Assembly: GCA_963575745.1 (NCBI GenBank)
Contig: CAUYUJ010018879.1
Location: 127,437-191,436, forward strand
DNA: 64,000 nucleotides
Direction of reading: 5' to 3'
From: Prorocentrum cordatum
Lineage: Eukaryota; Sar; Dinophyceae; Prorocentrales; Prorocentraceae
Part shown: positions 10,188 through 19,285 of the stretch, piece by piece
Numbering within the stretch: the first letter of the stretch is position 1
How the letters are laid out: every line of letters begins with the position of its first letter
Position numbers and translations under genes: made by a program
Notes under the pieces: generated by a model
What the model was told of the DNA's origin: nothing
Seen by the model: the letters and a program-made list of their open reading frames with translations, nothing else
Databases searched by the model: none

Positions 10188-10461
10188 ACACGGCCCCCCG
10201 AAGAGCACATCGGCTTCGCGCTCCCAGCGCAACGATCCCTAAGTGAAGAGGTCCCAGGACACACAAATAAATACACACAAATAAAAATATTCCCAGTATT
10301 TTCCCATATTTTCGGGGTTGTTGTCTTCCCCCCCACTTCCCATATTTTCCCATACTTTCTGGGGAATCGACGATTCATTGTGTCTGTGTGATGTTTCCCC
10401 TCCTGAACACGGCCCCCCGAAGAGCACATCGGCTTCGCGCTCCCAGGGCGGCGATCCCCAA
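10188..10461. mobile_element. Family A element, copy 3, between 55-bp direct repeats
   Basis: The element itself is 10244-10406 (TGAAGAGGTCCCAGGACACA to CCCCTCCTGA). It has no 5-bp target duplication. Instead it sits exactly between two copies of a roughly 55-bp sequence starting ACACGGCCCCCCGAAGAG and ending GATCCCYAAG (10188-10243 and 10407-10461), which differ at about five positions. Confidence 0.8.
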
Positions 10462-10847
10462 GAGACTGCACGGGGTGCACGCTCCAGGGCCACGGCCCCT
10501 CGTAGACTGCACGATAGGCTCGCGCCGCGCGGGGACCACGGGCCCTCGTGGGTTGCACACGCTGGGCTCGCGCTCCCGGGGCCGCGCTCTCTTGAGAGAC
10601 TGTGCGGCGTCCGCGGCGCCGGGGCCGCGATCCCCCCCTCCATCAATCACGCCGTGTCCGCGCCCCCTCCTCCTCCACCCACTTCCCCCCCCCTCGGCCC
10701 CGCCCGTCATCGCACGGGAGCTGGAGCTCTGGCCCCATGCCAGGAGCCGTCGAGGTACGAGGCTTGCACGGCCCCGTGACGCGAGAGCACCATGCACGGC
10801 CCGCGCACAGTACCCGAGCACGGACCCCCTTGCACCCCCTGGCAGCG
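10462..10847. other. No gene recognised
   Basis: GC-rich DNA with recurring GGGCCACGGCCCCTCGT and GCTCGCGC words. All three plus-strand frames are open for long stretches, as expected from composition alone. Confidence 0.3.
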
Positions 10848-10950
10848 CGCAGAGGTGGAGAGGGGGAGGGGGGAAGGCGTCTTAGAAACTTAGAAGCAGG
10901 GGTGCTTCTGCGAAGCCTTCCCCCCCTCCCCCCACCCCCCTCTGCGCGCG
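10848..10950. mobile_element. Family O foldback, copy 2
   Basis: A near-continuous palindrome: GCGCAGAGG, GAGAGGGGGAGGGGGGAAGGC and GTCTTAGAAACTTAGAAGC pair with GCTTCTGCGAAGCC, TTCCCCCCCTCCCCC and CCTCTGCGCG. The outermost GCGCAGAGG/CCTCTGCGC words are also exact inverses. Confidence 0.7.
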
Positions 10951-11334
10951 GCCGAATACAGTCGGGGCCTTGACCTAAGGAACCCAAAATAAGGAACGAG
11001 GCCCCTTTTTTCCATGAGTTAACCTTCCATTTCCGATCGAAAACACAAGGAAAACATGAGGCACGCTGCGAAACACTTAAGGAACGCGGAGCCCCTCCCC
11101 AACGAAAAGGGTTCCTTCTTCAGGGCCCCGACTGTACCCCCTCCCTGGCACGACCCGCGCGAGCAGACTTTACTGTCCGACGAGATACTCCAGCACCGCG
11201 CGCGCGCCCTCTCCGAGGGCTCCGGGCTCGCGGGCCGGCTCCACTGGCGCCTCGAGAACGACGACGACGACGCGCCGCGCCCCCACGCGCCGCACCCAAT
11301 CCGCGGGCAGGGGCGCAGCCGGAGGCCGCCGCCG

Positions 11335-11471
11335 AGGCCCCCGCCGTATCTTGCCGATGCCGCCGCCCTCCGAGTAGAGGCTCTGCTCCAGGGACTCCCG
11401 CTTCAGGTCCACCTCCCTGAACTTGTCCATGGTGTCCATCCTCTCCTCGGCCATCCGCTTCTTGAACGCGT
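11335..11471 (-). CDS. Candidate exon, charged helix
   Basis: Minus strand: after CAG the reading AFKKRMAEERMDTMDKFREV continues with DLKRESLEQSLYSEGGG and GKIRR. It has strong GC3 bias and the pattern of a long charged helix or coiled coil. The 5' boundary (GGCAG, 11472-11474) is convincing. The 3' boundary is not clear. The open frame runs on to a stop near 11170. No homologue is recognised. Confidence 0.4.
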
Positions 11472-11759
11472 CTGCCGGGCCGCGGCGCCCCGCGGCACGT
11501 GTGCTGTCGGACGAGCGCGTTCCACGACTCGCCAAGTAGTTGCACCACTCGCAAATGGCCTGGATCCGCCGCGGGGGATCAACGACGCATTACTTCGAAT
11601 TAGACATGTGCTTTTCGGCCGTCTGCGAGCAAGCACTTTGCGAGCAGTGGACGGCGCTTGGTGATGCTCTGCCATTCCTGTTCGCCCGTTGCGCTTACAG
11701 ACACTCTGGCGGGGGCCGGGGCGCCAGGACGCGCCGCCCTGCCCCAGCCTCCTTGAGCG

Positions 11760-11923
11760 TTAGGCCGGGCATGTCCTCCCGGGGGCGAGTTTTGGGCGAA
11801 AACCCAAAACATGATCCAACAATGCCCCAACATAGTAACACAAACAATCAGCAGAATCGTCCCCCGACCGTGTTTCGACCATCTCTTCGAGTACCCCTCC
11901 TGTAGAGGGGCACGCCCGACTTG
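11760..11923. mobile_element. Family B element, copy 2, with CCTTGAGCG target duplication
   Basis: A 164-bp element with inverted ends (GCCGGGCATGTCCTCC on the left, CCTGTAGAGGGGCACGCCC on the right). CCTTGAGCG is repeated exactly at 11751-11759 and 11924-11932. The interior is AT-richer, with the family word AGCAGAATCGTCCCCC. A 9-bp duplication with short TIRs suggests a Mutator-like (MULE) non-autonomous element. Confidence 0.85.
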
Positions 11924-12030
11924 CCTTGAGCGCCCCCAGACAGCCTGCTGCCGCGCGCCTCGAGGGCGCGCAGGAGCTGCGGGCCGAGAAGCAGCAGCTG
12001 CGCGCCGTCTGGGAGATCCGCGGCCGTGAG

Positions 12031-12193
12031 TGAAGGGGCCCTGGGACACACAAATAAATACACACAAATGAACATGTTCCCCATGTTTTCCCATATTTTC
12101 TGGGTTTTTGTCTTCCCCCCCACTTACCATATTTTCCCATATTTTCTGGAAAATCTACGAATAATTGTGTCTGTGTGTTTTTTCCCCTCATGA
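12031..12193. mobile_element. Family A element, copy 4, with GTGAG duplication and an empty-site relative
   Basis: TGAAGGGGCCCTGGGACACA to CCCCTCATGA, 163 bp. GTGAG flanks it at 12026-12030 and 12194-12198. A second copy of the host sequence without insertion lies at 12832-12915, where CGGCCGTGAGGTGTACAG is continuous with a single GTGAG (12851-12855). Confidence 0.9.
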
Positions 12194-12298
12194 GTGAGGT
12201 GTACAGCTCACGCTCACGCGCGGCAGGACGGTGGCGCCAGAGGGAATCCACCACCATCAGATTTCACGGGCCAAGAAAGGCACAGTGGTCGGGTCGGG

Positions 12299-12482
12299 CG
12301 AAAGGGGGGGATAGCAAAGGGGGGGTTTGAGAATCAGCTCACGGAGCTGATTTTCCCGGCGCCTCCCGGCGCTGGAGGCGGCTATGTATCGAGGAATGGT
12401 CCCTCGGCGAGGCCGAAACCAGCTGCATGCAGCAAATTTCGTAACCCCCCCTTTCCCAATCCCCCCCTTTCGTCCGGCCCGA
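12299..12482. mobile_element. Family E TIR element, copy 1, with AGTGG duplication
   Basis: A 184-bp element with TIRs TCGGGTCGGGCGAAAGGGGG and the inverse of TTTCGTCCGGCCCGA. AGTGG flanks it at 12294-12298 and 12483-12487. The interior has two hairpins, AATCAGCTCACGGAGCTGATT and the GGCGCCTCCCGGCGC region, then CCAGCTGCATGCAGC. Copies are at 20764 (truncated) and 56159. Confidence 0.9.
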
Positions 12483-12494
12483 AGTGGGGGCTCG

Positions 12495-12664
12495 GCCACA
12501 GGAAACCTCCGCAAGAAACCCAACCATGAAATCCGCGCTTTGTTCAATGAGAATCCAAATTTGTCGATCGAAAATCATCCAGATCTTATTGGGGACCCCT
12601 CGAAGTCCAAGAAACCCAGGGCACCCTGGCAAAATCCAACTGGATTCTTGGCACGCGCCCCCAT
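12495..12664. repeat. Family H element, copy 2
   Basis: Shares CCGCAAGAAACCCAACC, AAGAAACCCAGGGCACCCTGG and TTCTTGGCACG with the copies at 20037 and 50565. The middle, from AATCCGCGCTTTG to GGGGACCCC, differs. Confidence 0.6.
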
Positions 12665-12830
12665 TGTATACAATAAACTGTTTCGCTGTCGGAGGCGCCT
12701 GTCCCAGGGCGACTGGAAAGCTTCTTCCCGTACGGTGGCACGGCAAGGTATAAACTTTCCGGCCGCCCTGGGGCAGCGCCCCCAGTGGCGGAACGGCTTA
12801 TTCTCCACCATTCTTCATCCCAAAATGGGC
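12665..12830. mobile_element. Family S inverted-repeat element
   Basis: AATAAACTGTTTCGCTGTCGG and AGGCGCCTGTCCCAGGGCG on the left are inverted on the right (CCGCCCTGGGGCAGCGCC, CCAGTGGCGGAACGGCTTATT). The centre contains CTTTCC and GGAAAG pairs. Single copy here. Confidence 0.65.
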
Positions 12831-12917
12831 GCCGTCTGGATCCAGCGGCCGTGAGGTGTACAGCTTACGTCCAGGCGGCGGCCAGTGGCGCCAGAGTCAA
12901 TCTATCACCATCAATAG

Positions 12918-13192
12918 AGGCCTCCTAGATGGGGTCGGAGTAGATGGGGTCGGAGGATCGCGCCGCATGGCCGATACACCGGCAATGCATCGGCGATGCA
13001 TCGCCGATGCACCGGTGATGCATCCTCGAAGTCGGCGATGCATCGGCGACGTCGATCGAAGCAAATGCATCGGCGACATCGGCAATGCATCGGCGAAGCA
13101 AATCGGGCTGCACATCGAGCCGCATCGGCGATGCATCGGCGATGCGGCGCGATCCTCCGACCCCGTCTACTCCGACCCGATCTGGGAGGCCT
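12918..13192. mobile_element. Family C element, copy 1 (long TIR, GCATCGGCGAT core)
   Basis: A 275-bp element with inverted ends of about 50 bp: AGGCCTCCTAGATGGGGTCGG then AGTAGATGGGGTCGGAGGATC, against GATCCTCCGACCCCGTCTAC and TCTGGGAGGCCT. The interior is a run of GATGCATCGGCGATGCATCG words. Related copies are at 52558, 52988 and, in part, 43763. Confidence 0.85.
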
Positions 13193-13964
13193 AGAATCCA
13201 AGTTGTGGCAGCCTGCGCTCGAGACATGCTGAGGAAGTCACACAGGTGCCCAAACTGCGCCCCGTACTGAAAACTCTGCGTCGCCGAAGGCGAGGGAGCT
13301 CCAACCACTGGCAGCCACTGGCAGCGCAGGCCAGCGACCTGGGAAGCGCGCTGCGTGCGCACATGATGGCACTGTCCGTCTCGAGGTGGCCCACGCTCGT
13401 GACACAGCGCTGGCCTCAAGCAGCGACGCTGCACGATTGGGCTACAACTGTCGCTGGATAGGCTGGAACTCATAACGTCCTACGCTTGGATGCCCCCATT
13501 GGGACACGGCGGTTCACGCGCTCCCACACCCGATGAGCGACGATCGAAAACGGGTATTACGCCAGATGGCACAGCGACCTTACGCGGTTGCTTGCGCGGG
13601 CCGCCAGCGCGGCACGCTACAATGGAGACGAGGGCGCTTACGCGCGACCTTACGCCGGCAGCTTGCGCGCCCATGTCGGCGCAGACGACCTGGTGTTCCT
13701 GCGCCGCGCAGATGGCGTGCCCGCATAAACCGCACTCTTCGACGGTGCATCAGCGGAGCGCCAGCGGCGAGCGCAAAGAGGCCCGGGTTGAGCTGCCAGC
13801 CGTGACAGGAAGGACGATGCGGCGGGACGACGCGGCGGACTCCTGTCGTGGCGACGTGGCGCTGGTCTCGGGCACCGCGTGGGTCGTCTGGTCTTCAGCG
13901 ATTGCCACGATTCGATGGCGAGGAGCGGTCAAGGCTGGCCTGGTTCAGGCCTGTTGGCGGCGTG
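13193..13964. other. Coding-like but unassigned interval
   Basis: Frames are open on both strands. A plus-strand reading at 13550-13730 has short coherent segments (YARWHSDLTRLLARAAS, YNGDEGAYARPYAGSLRAHV) but contains a stop and no known domain. It could be a decayed gene. No call is made. Confidence 0.25.
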
Positions 13965-14100
13965 CAGAGGGTGGTCGGGGGAGGGGGACGGTTTCTGAGG
14001 AGGAGGCTGCCTCTCAGGAGGCGCCCGGGGCCCGCGCCTTCTGAGAGGCAAGGCGCTTCTAGGAAGCCTTCCCCCCTCCCCCAGATGCTCCCCCCGTTCT
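13965..14100. mobile_element. Family O foldback, copy 3
   Basis: GGTCGGGGGAGGGGGACGG, TTTCTGAGGAGG and CCTCTCAGGAGGCGCC pair with CCTTCTGAGAGGC, GCTTCTAGGAAGCC and TTCCCCCCTCCCCCAG. GTGCAGAGGG and CGTTCTGCGCG lie at the outer ends. Confidence 0.6.
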
Positions 14101-14149
14101 GCGCGTGGCCGAGGTTCGACGCCGAAGAATGTTCCAGGCTGGCCTGCGT

Positions 14150-14320
14150 GTACACCCTGCGAAATGCTTAAGAAATCATGGGTTAAGAAATTCATAGTCT
14201 CAGTACTTGAATAAAAACCCAAAATTTCCATTCAAACATTAGGATTTACATTGAAACATTAAGATTAATCGAGACTCTGGCCGAAAATGCAAGTTTTCTT
14301 AAGCATCGCCTAAGGTGTAC
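14150..14320. mobile_element. Family M AT-rich TIR element, copy 1
   Basis: A 171-bp AT-rich element with ends GTACACCCTGCGAAATGCTT and AAGCATCGCCTAAGGTGTAC, inverses of each other with a few differences. It is nearly identical over most of its length to 60886-61043 (AAGAAATCATGGGTTAAGAA, GATTTACATTGAAACATTAA, AATCGAGACTCTGGCCGAAA). Confidence 0.85.
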
Positions 14321-14480
14321 AATCAAATCTTGAGCGACTTCCGCGACCTGCCATCGCTCCGACGTCCATTCCGTGTGCACTTGTCGGCTTCGTGCGTCTC
14401 TGTTCCGCGGATCCGAGGCAGCGAGCACGCCCAGAAAAAGAAGCGCGTCAGAGGCGGGGCTGTCCTACGACGTCGAGCAC

Positions 14481-14534
14481 CTCCTTCTTCTTTGCCAGCA
14501 CCTCGTCGTGCAAGGATTGGTTATCCTTGTCCAC
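14481..14534 (-). CDS. Candidate 54-nt micro-exon
   Basis: Minus strand: AG, then VDKDNQSLHDEVLAKKKE (18 codons, phase 0), then GT. It is a charged helix with heptad-spaced leucines. Short length and symmetric phase match the candidates at 1606, 31650, 32053, 42632 and 47764. Confidence 0.35.
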
Positions 14535-15152
14535 CTCGGCACTCGGGTGGAGTGGCAGCGCCCCGCGGACCCCTCTCTTCCCCCCTCTCCCTCCAACTCT
14601 TCTCCCTGTCTCGCTCCTCCGCCGCCCCCTTCGGAACCTGCAGCTCAGGCGCGAATTCGCTGCCGACTCCAAAACCATGGGTGCCGGAACTGTGTCTGCG
14701 ACACGCGTGTTTTAATACCATGCGCTTCCTCGTCCTCTCTCCACAAGTTCGAACCCTCCTCGTCCTCTCTCCAAAACTTCGAACCCTCCTCGTCCCCTGC
14801 CCCTCCTCCCTGCCCCACAGCTTCGAACCCTTCCTCGTCCTCCCTCCACCTCCCCCCTCTCCCCTCTCCATCACGGGAAGGAGGGGTCACGGGGAACGAA
14901 GCGAGACGGAGCGGGGGGAGACCGGAAGGCGAGGAGCAGGAGCAGGAGCACGAGCTGGGGAAGTGAGGCAGACGGATGACCAGCAGCAGGGGCACGTACA
15001 CGGGCGGAAGAGGCAGACAGGAGCGTCACGAGCATGAACACGAATCTTATGACAAGAGACAGATGACCAACGACTGACTGACGAACGACTGACGACTACC
15101 AATCGCCTGACCGAATCCCACCGCGCCTCCTCCTAATTCCGCCTGCCCCTGC

Positions 15153-15330
15153 TCACTGTCCCCCCCTCGCCCCCCTCGCACTGGCTCGGTCGCTGCTGAG
15201 CCGAGGGATCAGCTCGGGGAGAAGGGCGCCGAAGTCGTCACCGGTAGACGGCCCGATCATGTGGATCGAAACTACAGTGGCCTCTGGCCCGAGGCTCGGA
15301 GCAGGACCGAACTTGCCAAGAGAGGCCACA
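15153..15330 (-). CDS. Candidate terminal exon
   Basis: A minus-strand open frame ending in TGA at 15153 contains coherent sequence (GPEATVVSIHMIGPSTGDDF, ALLPELIPRLSSDRA). Its upstream limit is unclear and no family is recognised. Confidence 0.2.
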
Positions 15331-15719
15331 AGAGGCCAGCAGGGAGCACAGCTGCTGCGCATTGTTACTGGCACTGCCGCCATACCCACAACTCCGTACC
15401 CCGCCCCCCGATCCCCCCTGGCCGAGGACGATGTCGTCGTCGTCGCCCAGGGCGCCGCCGCCGCCGTCGCCGCTGCCGCTGCCGACGCCGCCCTCGCCCC
15501 CGACTGGGGAGGCAAACAAAAAACGGTACCACTGCTCCCCGCACCTCTCCCCGGGCGCGCCCTGCCCAGGACTTCCAGGCGAGCCCAGCGGGGTGGCGAC
15601 GAGGGCCCCCCGGGGCGCCAACACACAAGCAGGGGAGCGCGGGCGGAAGGCCGCGGCGTCGCCACCTCCTCCTCCGACCGACGCGTCCGGGATCGCGCCC
15701 GCGCGCGCGGGCCAGCGGG

Positions 15720-15768
15720 CCGAGGAGGCCGCGGTCGCGATCTCCCGCGCGCGCCGCTGGAGGTCCGC
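15720..15768 (-). CDS. Candidate short exon
   Basis: Minus strand: a pyrimidine-rich tract ending CCGCCCCGCCAG is followed by ADLQRRAREIATAASS. The acceptor looks good; the donor side is ambiguous (GC). Confidence 0.25.
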
Positions 15769-16129
15769 CTGGCGGGGCGGAGGCGGGGAGGGCCCGGAGG
15801 GGGGGGGGGCGCGCAGGCGGGGGGAGGCGGCGGCGCGCAGGCGGCCGCAGGGGGGGGGTTGGGGGCCGCCGCGCCGCCGCGCCAGCGCCGACGCCGCGGA
15901 GGGAGAGGGTGATGCCTGTGCGATCACCGCGCGGGCGTCAGATCGGCGCATTTGTTGTTCTGTTGTCAGTCTCTTCCCCCACGTCCACGTGAGATCGGAG
16001 CCGCGCCGCCGGCCGCCGCTCGCTCGCGATCAAGATGTGCAGGGGAGGGAGGTGGTGTTTTTTTTGTTTGTGGGGAGCGGGCAGCAGGGCTCGATCTCAA
16101 TCTTGTGTGTGTGCCGTTGCAGGAGAGCC

Positions 16130-16315
16130 CGGAATCGAATCGACAAGTCGGATCGGCGATCGACATGAATCGGATCGGCGGAAACTGGCAGGCTAGTAGG
16201 CCTCCCTTGAGGAATCCGAGCCCACATCGGAGCCCGAAGTCGAATCGGATCGCATGATCGGGATCGGAAACCGTCGAAACCGAATGGGGTCGAATCGAAG
16301 GGATCGAAAGGAGCC
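16130..16315. repeat. Family P repeat, copy 2
   Basis: GGCGATCGACATGAATCGGA, CGGCGGAAACTGGCAGG, GGAATCCGAGCCC and GAATCGAAGGGATCGAA parallel the copy at 7970. It is bordered on the right by GGAGCCCGGCGTTGTCGTG. Confidence 0.6.
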
Positions 16316-16534
16316 CGGCGTTGTCGTGCCGTCTGCGGTGTCCCCCCGTGCCGCCCTCGCGCCGCCCCCCTGCTGCAGAGCGAGGTCGGAACGGAGGCGG
16401 CCCACGAGGTCGCCCAACAAAAAAACACCGTGCTCGGGTCGGGCGCCCCGGCGGACCGCACCCCCCCGACAGAGCACCACCGAGGAGCAGTCCTGGGAGC
16501 ACTGCCGTAGCAAACAGACTGAACCGTCTCACTC

Positions 16535-16608
16535 CTCCGCCTCCTCCTCATCCTCCTCCTCCTCCGCCTCCTCCTCCTCCTCCTCCGCCTCCTCCTCCTC
16601 CTCCAAGC
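16535..16608. repeat. TCC/CTC trinucleotide array
   Basis: About 75 bp of CTCCTC with occasional CCG. A polypyrimidine tract on the plus strand. Confidence 0.85.
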
Positions 16609-16752
16609 GAGGAGGCTCCCGGACGACGCTGCGCCAGGATTGCTCGGCGGGGTATCGCTGCGTTGATACATCTGGCAGGCGAGGAGACGAGGTGAGGCAG
16701 CGGCCACGAGCCAGGTCCCCGGGGCCGCTCTAGCCCCGAACCAACCGGATGC

Positions 16753-16833
16753 CTCGAGTTCAGAGGCCCTCGGCGCGGGCGTCACGCCCGAGGAGGCTCG
16801 CGCCCCGTCGGTCGAGACGGCAGGGAGCCCGTC
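16753..16833 (-). CDS. Candidate 81-nt exon
   Basis: Minus strand: AG, then DGLPAVSTDGARASSG and VTPAPRASELE in phase 0, then GC as a possible non-canonical donor. The larger open frame (16030-16917) is mostly low-complexity. Confidence 0.2.
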
Positions 16834-16904
16834 CTTTCTCCAGGCCGCCGAGGAGGGAGGGGAGGGGGGGAGAGGGGGATCAGAAGGGAGCAGGCGAGCC
16901 CAGG

Positions 16905-17035
16905 AAGGAATCGACAAGTCGCATCGTCGACCAAAATGACTCGGATCGGCAGAGATCGGCAGCCCGGGTCGGGAGGAGACGCATCGGCAACCATCGGCAG
17001 GCGAGTAGGCCCCCTATGGGACTCCCCCTCTCCTA
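16905..17035. repeat. Family P repeat, diverged copy 3
   Basis: GAATCGACAAGTCGCATCG, ACTCGGATCGGCAGAGATC and CAGGCGAGTAGGCCCCC correspond to words in the 16130 copy. Confidence 0.5.
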
Positions 17036-17150
17036 GATCTAACAACCCCAACCTGTCGCGTGAGCAACAGAAGCGACTCATCAGGAGCATCGCGCGAATA
17101 CGTCAAGAGCAGTGCCTGGACCTGTTGGCGGCGCGCCCAAGGGGGTAGGG

Positions 17151-17305
17151 TCAGATCGGGCATGTCCTCCTACAGGCGAAGTTTGGCCCCCTCACCCAAA
17201 AACATGCAAAAGCAACTATCGTCAAAACTAATCGAAAAATCGTCCCCAGACTATGTTTCGACTATCTTTGAATATTCCTTCTGTAGAGGGACATGCCCGA
17301 CGTAA
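17151..17305. mobile_element. Family B element, copy 3, with GGGTAGGG duplication
   Basis: A 155-bp element. Its TIRs TCGGGCATGTCCTCCTACAG and the inverse of CTGTAGAGGGACATGCCCGA match at 18 of 20 positions. GGGTAGGG flanks it at 17143-17150 and 17306-17313. The interior is AT-rich (ACTAATCGAAAAATCGTCCC, GACTATCTTTGAATATTCC). Confidence 0.9.
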
Positions 17306-17313
17306 GGGTAGGG

Positions 17314-17440
17314 GGAGGAGGGAAGGCTTCTGAGCAGGATGGCTGCTTTTCAGAAGGCGCCGGCACTGCACCTTACAGATCAGGCCCGCGCCCTCTGAGA
17401 AGCAGGGGTGCCTCTGAGGAGAGCCCCCCCGCTCACCCCG
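17314..17440. repeat. Family O foldback, copy 4
   Basis: GGGAGGAGGGAAGGCTTCTG and TTTTCAGAAGGCGCCGGC pair loosely with CGCGCCCTCTGAGAAGC and TGCCTCTGAGGAGAGCC. It lies immediately right of the family B element. Confidence 0.5.
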
Positions 17441-17656
17441 GAGGGCAACGATCGGGGAGGACTGGCATAGGGGGGACGCATCGACCCGGAGCCGGCGATG
17501 CATCGCCGCTAGATCGGCGGCAGGCCGATGATGCATCCGCACGTTCCTGGGCGGGGTGGGGCTATCTGGCCCCTGTCGGCGATCAATGGGCGGTTGGGGG
17601 TCGACGAACCCCTCCCCCTGTGCCTCTGCCTGTCCCACCCCCCCCTAGATCGTTGC
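17441..17656. repeat. Shared segment related to 20005-20330
   Basis: GGCGATGCATC, GGCGGCAGGCCGATGATGCAT, CGGGGTGGGGCTATCTGGC and GCGATTGGGGGTCGACG-like words occur in the same order around 20005-20330. It flanks family A on the left here. Function is unknown. Confidence 0.5.
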
Positions 17657-17818
17657 TGAAGGGGCCCCAGGACACACAAACAAATACACACAAATAAACA
17701 GATTCCCCATATCTTCCCATATTTTCGGGGTTTCTGTCTCCCCCCCACTTCCCATACTCTCCCATATTTTCTGGGCAATCCAGGATTCATTGTGCCTGTG
17801 TGCTTCTTTTCCTCCTGC
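17657..17818. mobile_element. Family A element, copy 5, with GTTGC target duplication
   Basis: TGAAGGGGCCCCAGGACACA to TTTTCCTCCTGC, 162 bp. GTTGC flanks it at 17652-17656 and 17819-17823. It carries the internal direct repeat ending TTTTCNGGG twice. Confidence 0.9.
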
Positions 17819-17976
17819 GTTGCCCTTGCCCTGCTCCCCCCCTGCTGCGCGTGGCCGAGCGAGCGGTGGTGGCGGGCCGGCCCGGCCGTGGTGTGGCCGC
17901 GAGGCGCGCCCGCGAGAGGCCCACCAGACGGCTCCGAGAGCAAGCCGAGAGGTAACGGCTCAGGGTGAGAGCGCCT

Positions 17977-18158
17977 CTGATGGGCAAAATTCCCACCACC
18001 ACTACCATAGGAGGGATGAGGAGGTCCTCCTCCTCCTCCTCCTCCTCCTCCTCCTCCTCCTCCTCCTCCTCCTCCCCCTTTTCCTTCTTCGCCCTTTCCT
18101 CCTCATCCTTCTCCTCCTCCCTCTCCTATGGTAGTGGTGGTGGAAAGTGGGCCCATCG
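17977..18158. mobile_element. Family K element (TCC-loop), copy 2
   Basis: CTGATGGGCAAAATTCCCAC and CACCACTACCATAGGAGG on the left are inverted on the right around CTCCTATGGTAGTGGTGGTG and GGGCCCATC. The loop is a TCC array with TTCTTC interruptions. The arms are less alike than in copy 1 and no target duplication is visible. Confidence 0.8.
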
Positions 18159-18289
18159 CACTTCAGGACCAACCCCAAAAATTATCCCGGCAAAGCAACC
18201 TAACAGCGATGTGTATAAGCATATCTGGAAGTATTCCCTTTAAGATTCAAGTGAGAATCCAGTTGTAGAATTCTGCTGTTCTCGCAGTC

Positions 18290-18600
18290 GCAGTCGCATT
18301 CGCAATGACAGTCGCAGAGGCAACGGCCTTAGGATCCAATGGAATCCTAAGGATTCCTAGGGATTCCTAAGGCATCCTTAGGCATCCTTAGGAATCCATA
18401 GGAATCCTTAGGAAACCTTGGGAATCCTTAGGACTCCTGATTCCTAGGGATTCCCAAGGATTCCTGAGGAATCGTACGGATTCCTAAGTATTCCTGGGGA
18501 TGCTTAACTATGCCTACGGATTCCTAAGGATGCCTACGGATAAGGATTCCTATGGATTCCCAAGGATTCCTATGGATTCCTACGGATGCCTCAACCTGCC
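18290..18600. repeat. Degenerate GGATTCCTA tandem array
   Basis: Roughly 300 bp of 11-12-bp units built on AGGATTCCTA, AGGAATCCTT and ATGGATTCCC. Both a word and its inverse occur, so the array is partly self-complementary. Confidence 0.8.
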
Positions 18601-19285
18601 TCAGTTTCAGCCTCAGCCTCAGTCTGCCTCGGCTTGCCTCAGCCTCAGCCTCAGCCTGCCTCGGCCTCAGCCTCAGCCTGCCTCAGCCTCAGCCTCAGCC
18701 TGCCTCGGCCTCAGCCTGCGTCAGCCTCAGCCTCAGCCTGCCTCAGCCTCAGCCTGCCTCAGCCTCAGCCTCAGCCTCAGCCTCATCCTGCCTCGCTTGC
18801 CTCAGCCTCAGCCTCAGCCTGCCTCGGCCTCAGCCTGCCTCAGCCTCCCTCCTCCCCCCCCCCCCTTCCCCCCCCCATTCAGCCTCACCTTGTCTCAGCT
18901 TCGGCCTCCTCGGCCTCATCCTCAGCCTCAGCCTCAGCCTGCCTCTCGGCCTGAGCCTGCCTCGGCCTCAGCCTCAGCCCTGCCTCAGCCTCAGCCTCAG
19001 CCTGTCTCAGCCTCAGCTGCCTCAGCATCAGCCTCAGCCTCAGCCTCAGCCTGCCTCGGCCTCAGCCTGCCTCGGCGCCTCAGCCTGCCTCAGCCTCAGC
19101 CTCAGCCTGCCTCAGCCTCAGCCTGCCTCAGCCTCAGCCTGCCTCGGCCTCAGCCTGCGTCAGCCTCAGCCTCAGCCTGCCTCAGCCTCAGCCTCAGCCT
19201 CAGCCTCAGCCTGCCTCGGCGTGCCTCACCCTCAGACTCAGCCTGCCTCGGCCTCAGCCTGCCTCGGCCTCAGCCTGCCTCAGCT
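18600..19285. repeat. CAGCCT/CTGCCTCGG minisatellite
   Basis: About 690 bp of CAGCCTCAGCCTCAGCCTGC and CTCGGCCTCAGCCTG units. Periods of 6 and 18 bp are visible, broken once by a C/T-rich patch near 18850. The long plus-strand frame through it is a by-product of the repeat. Confidence 0.9.
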
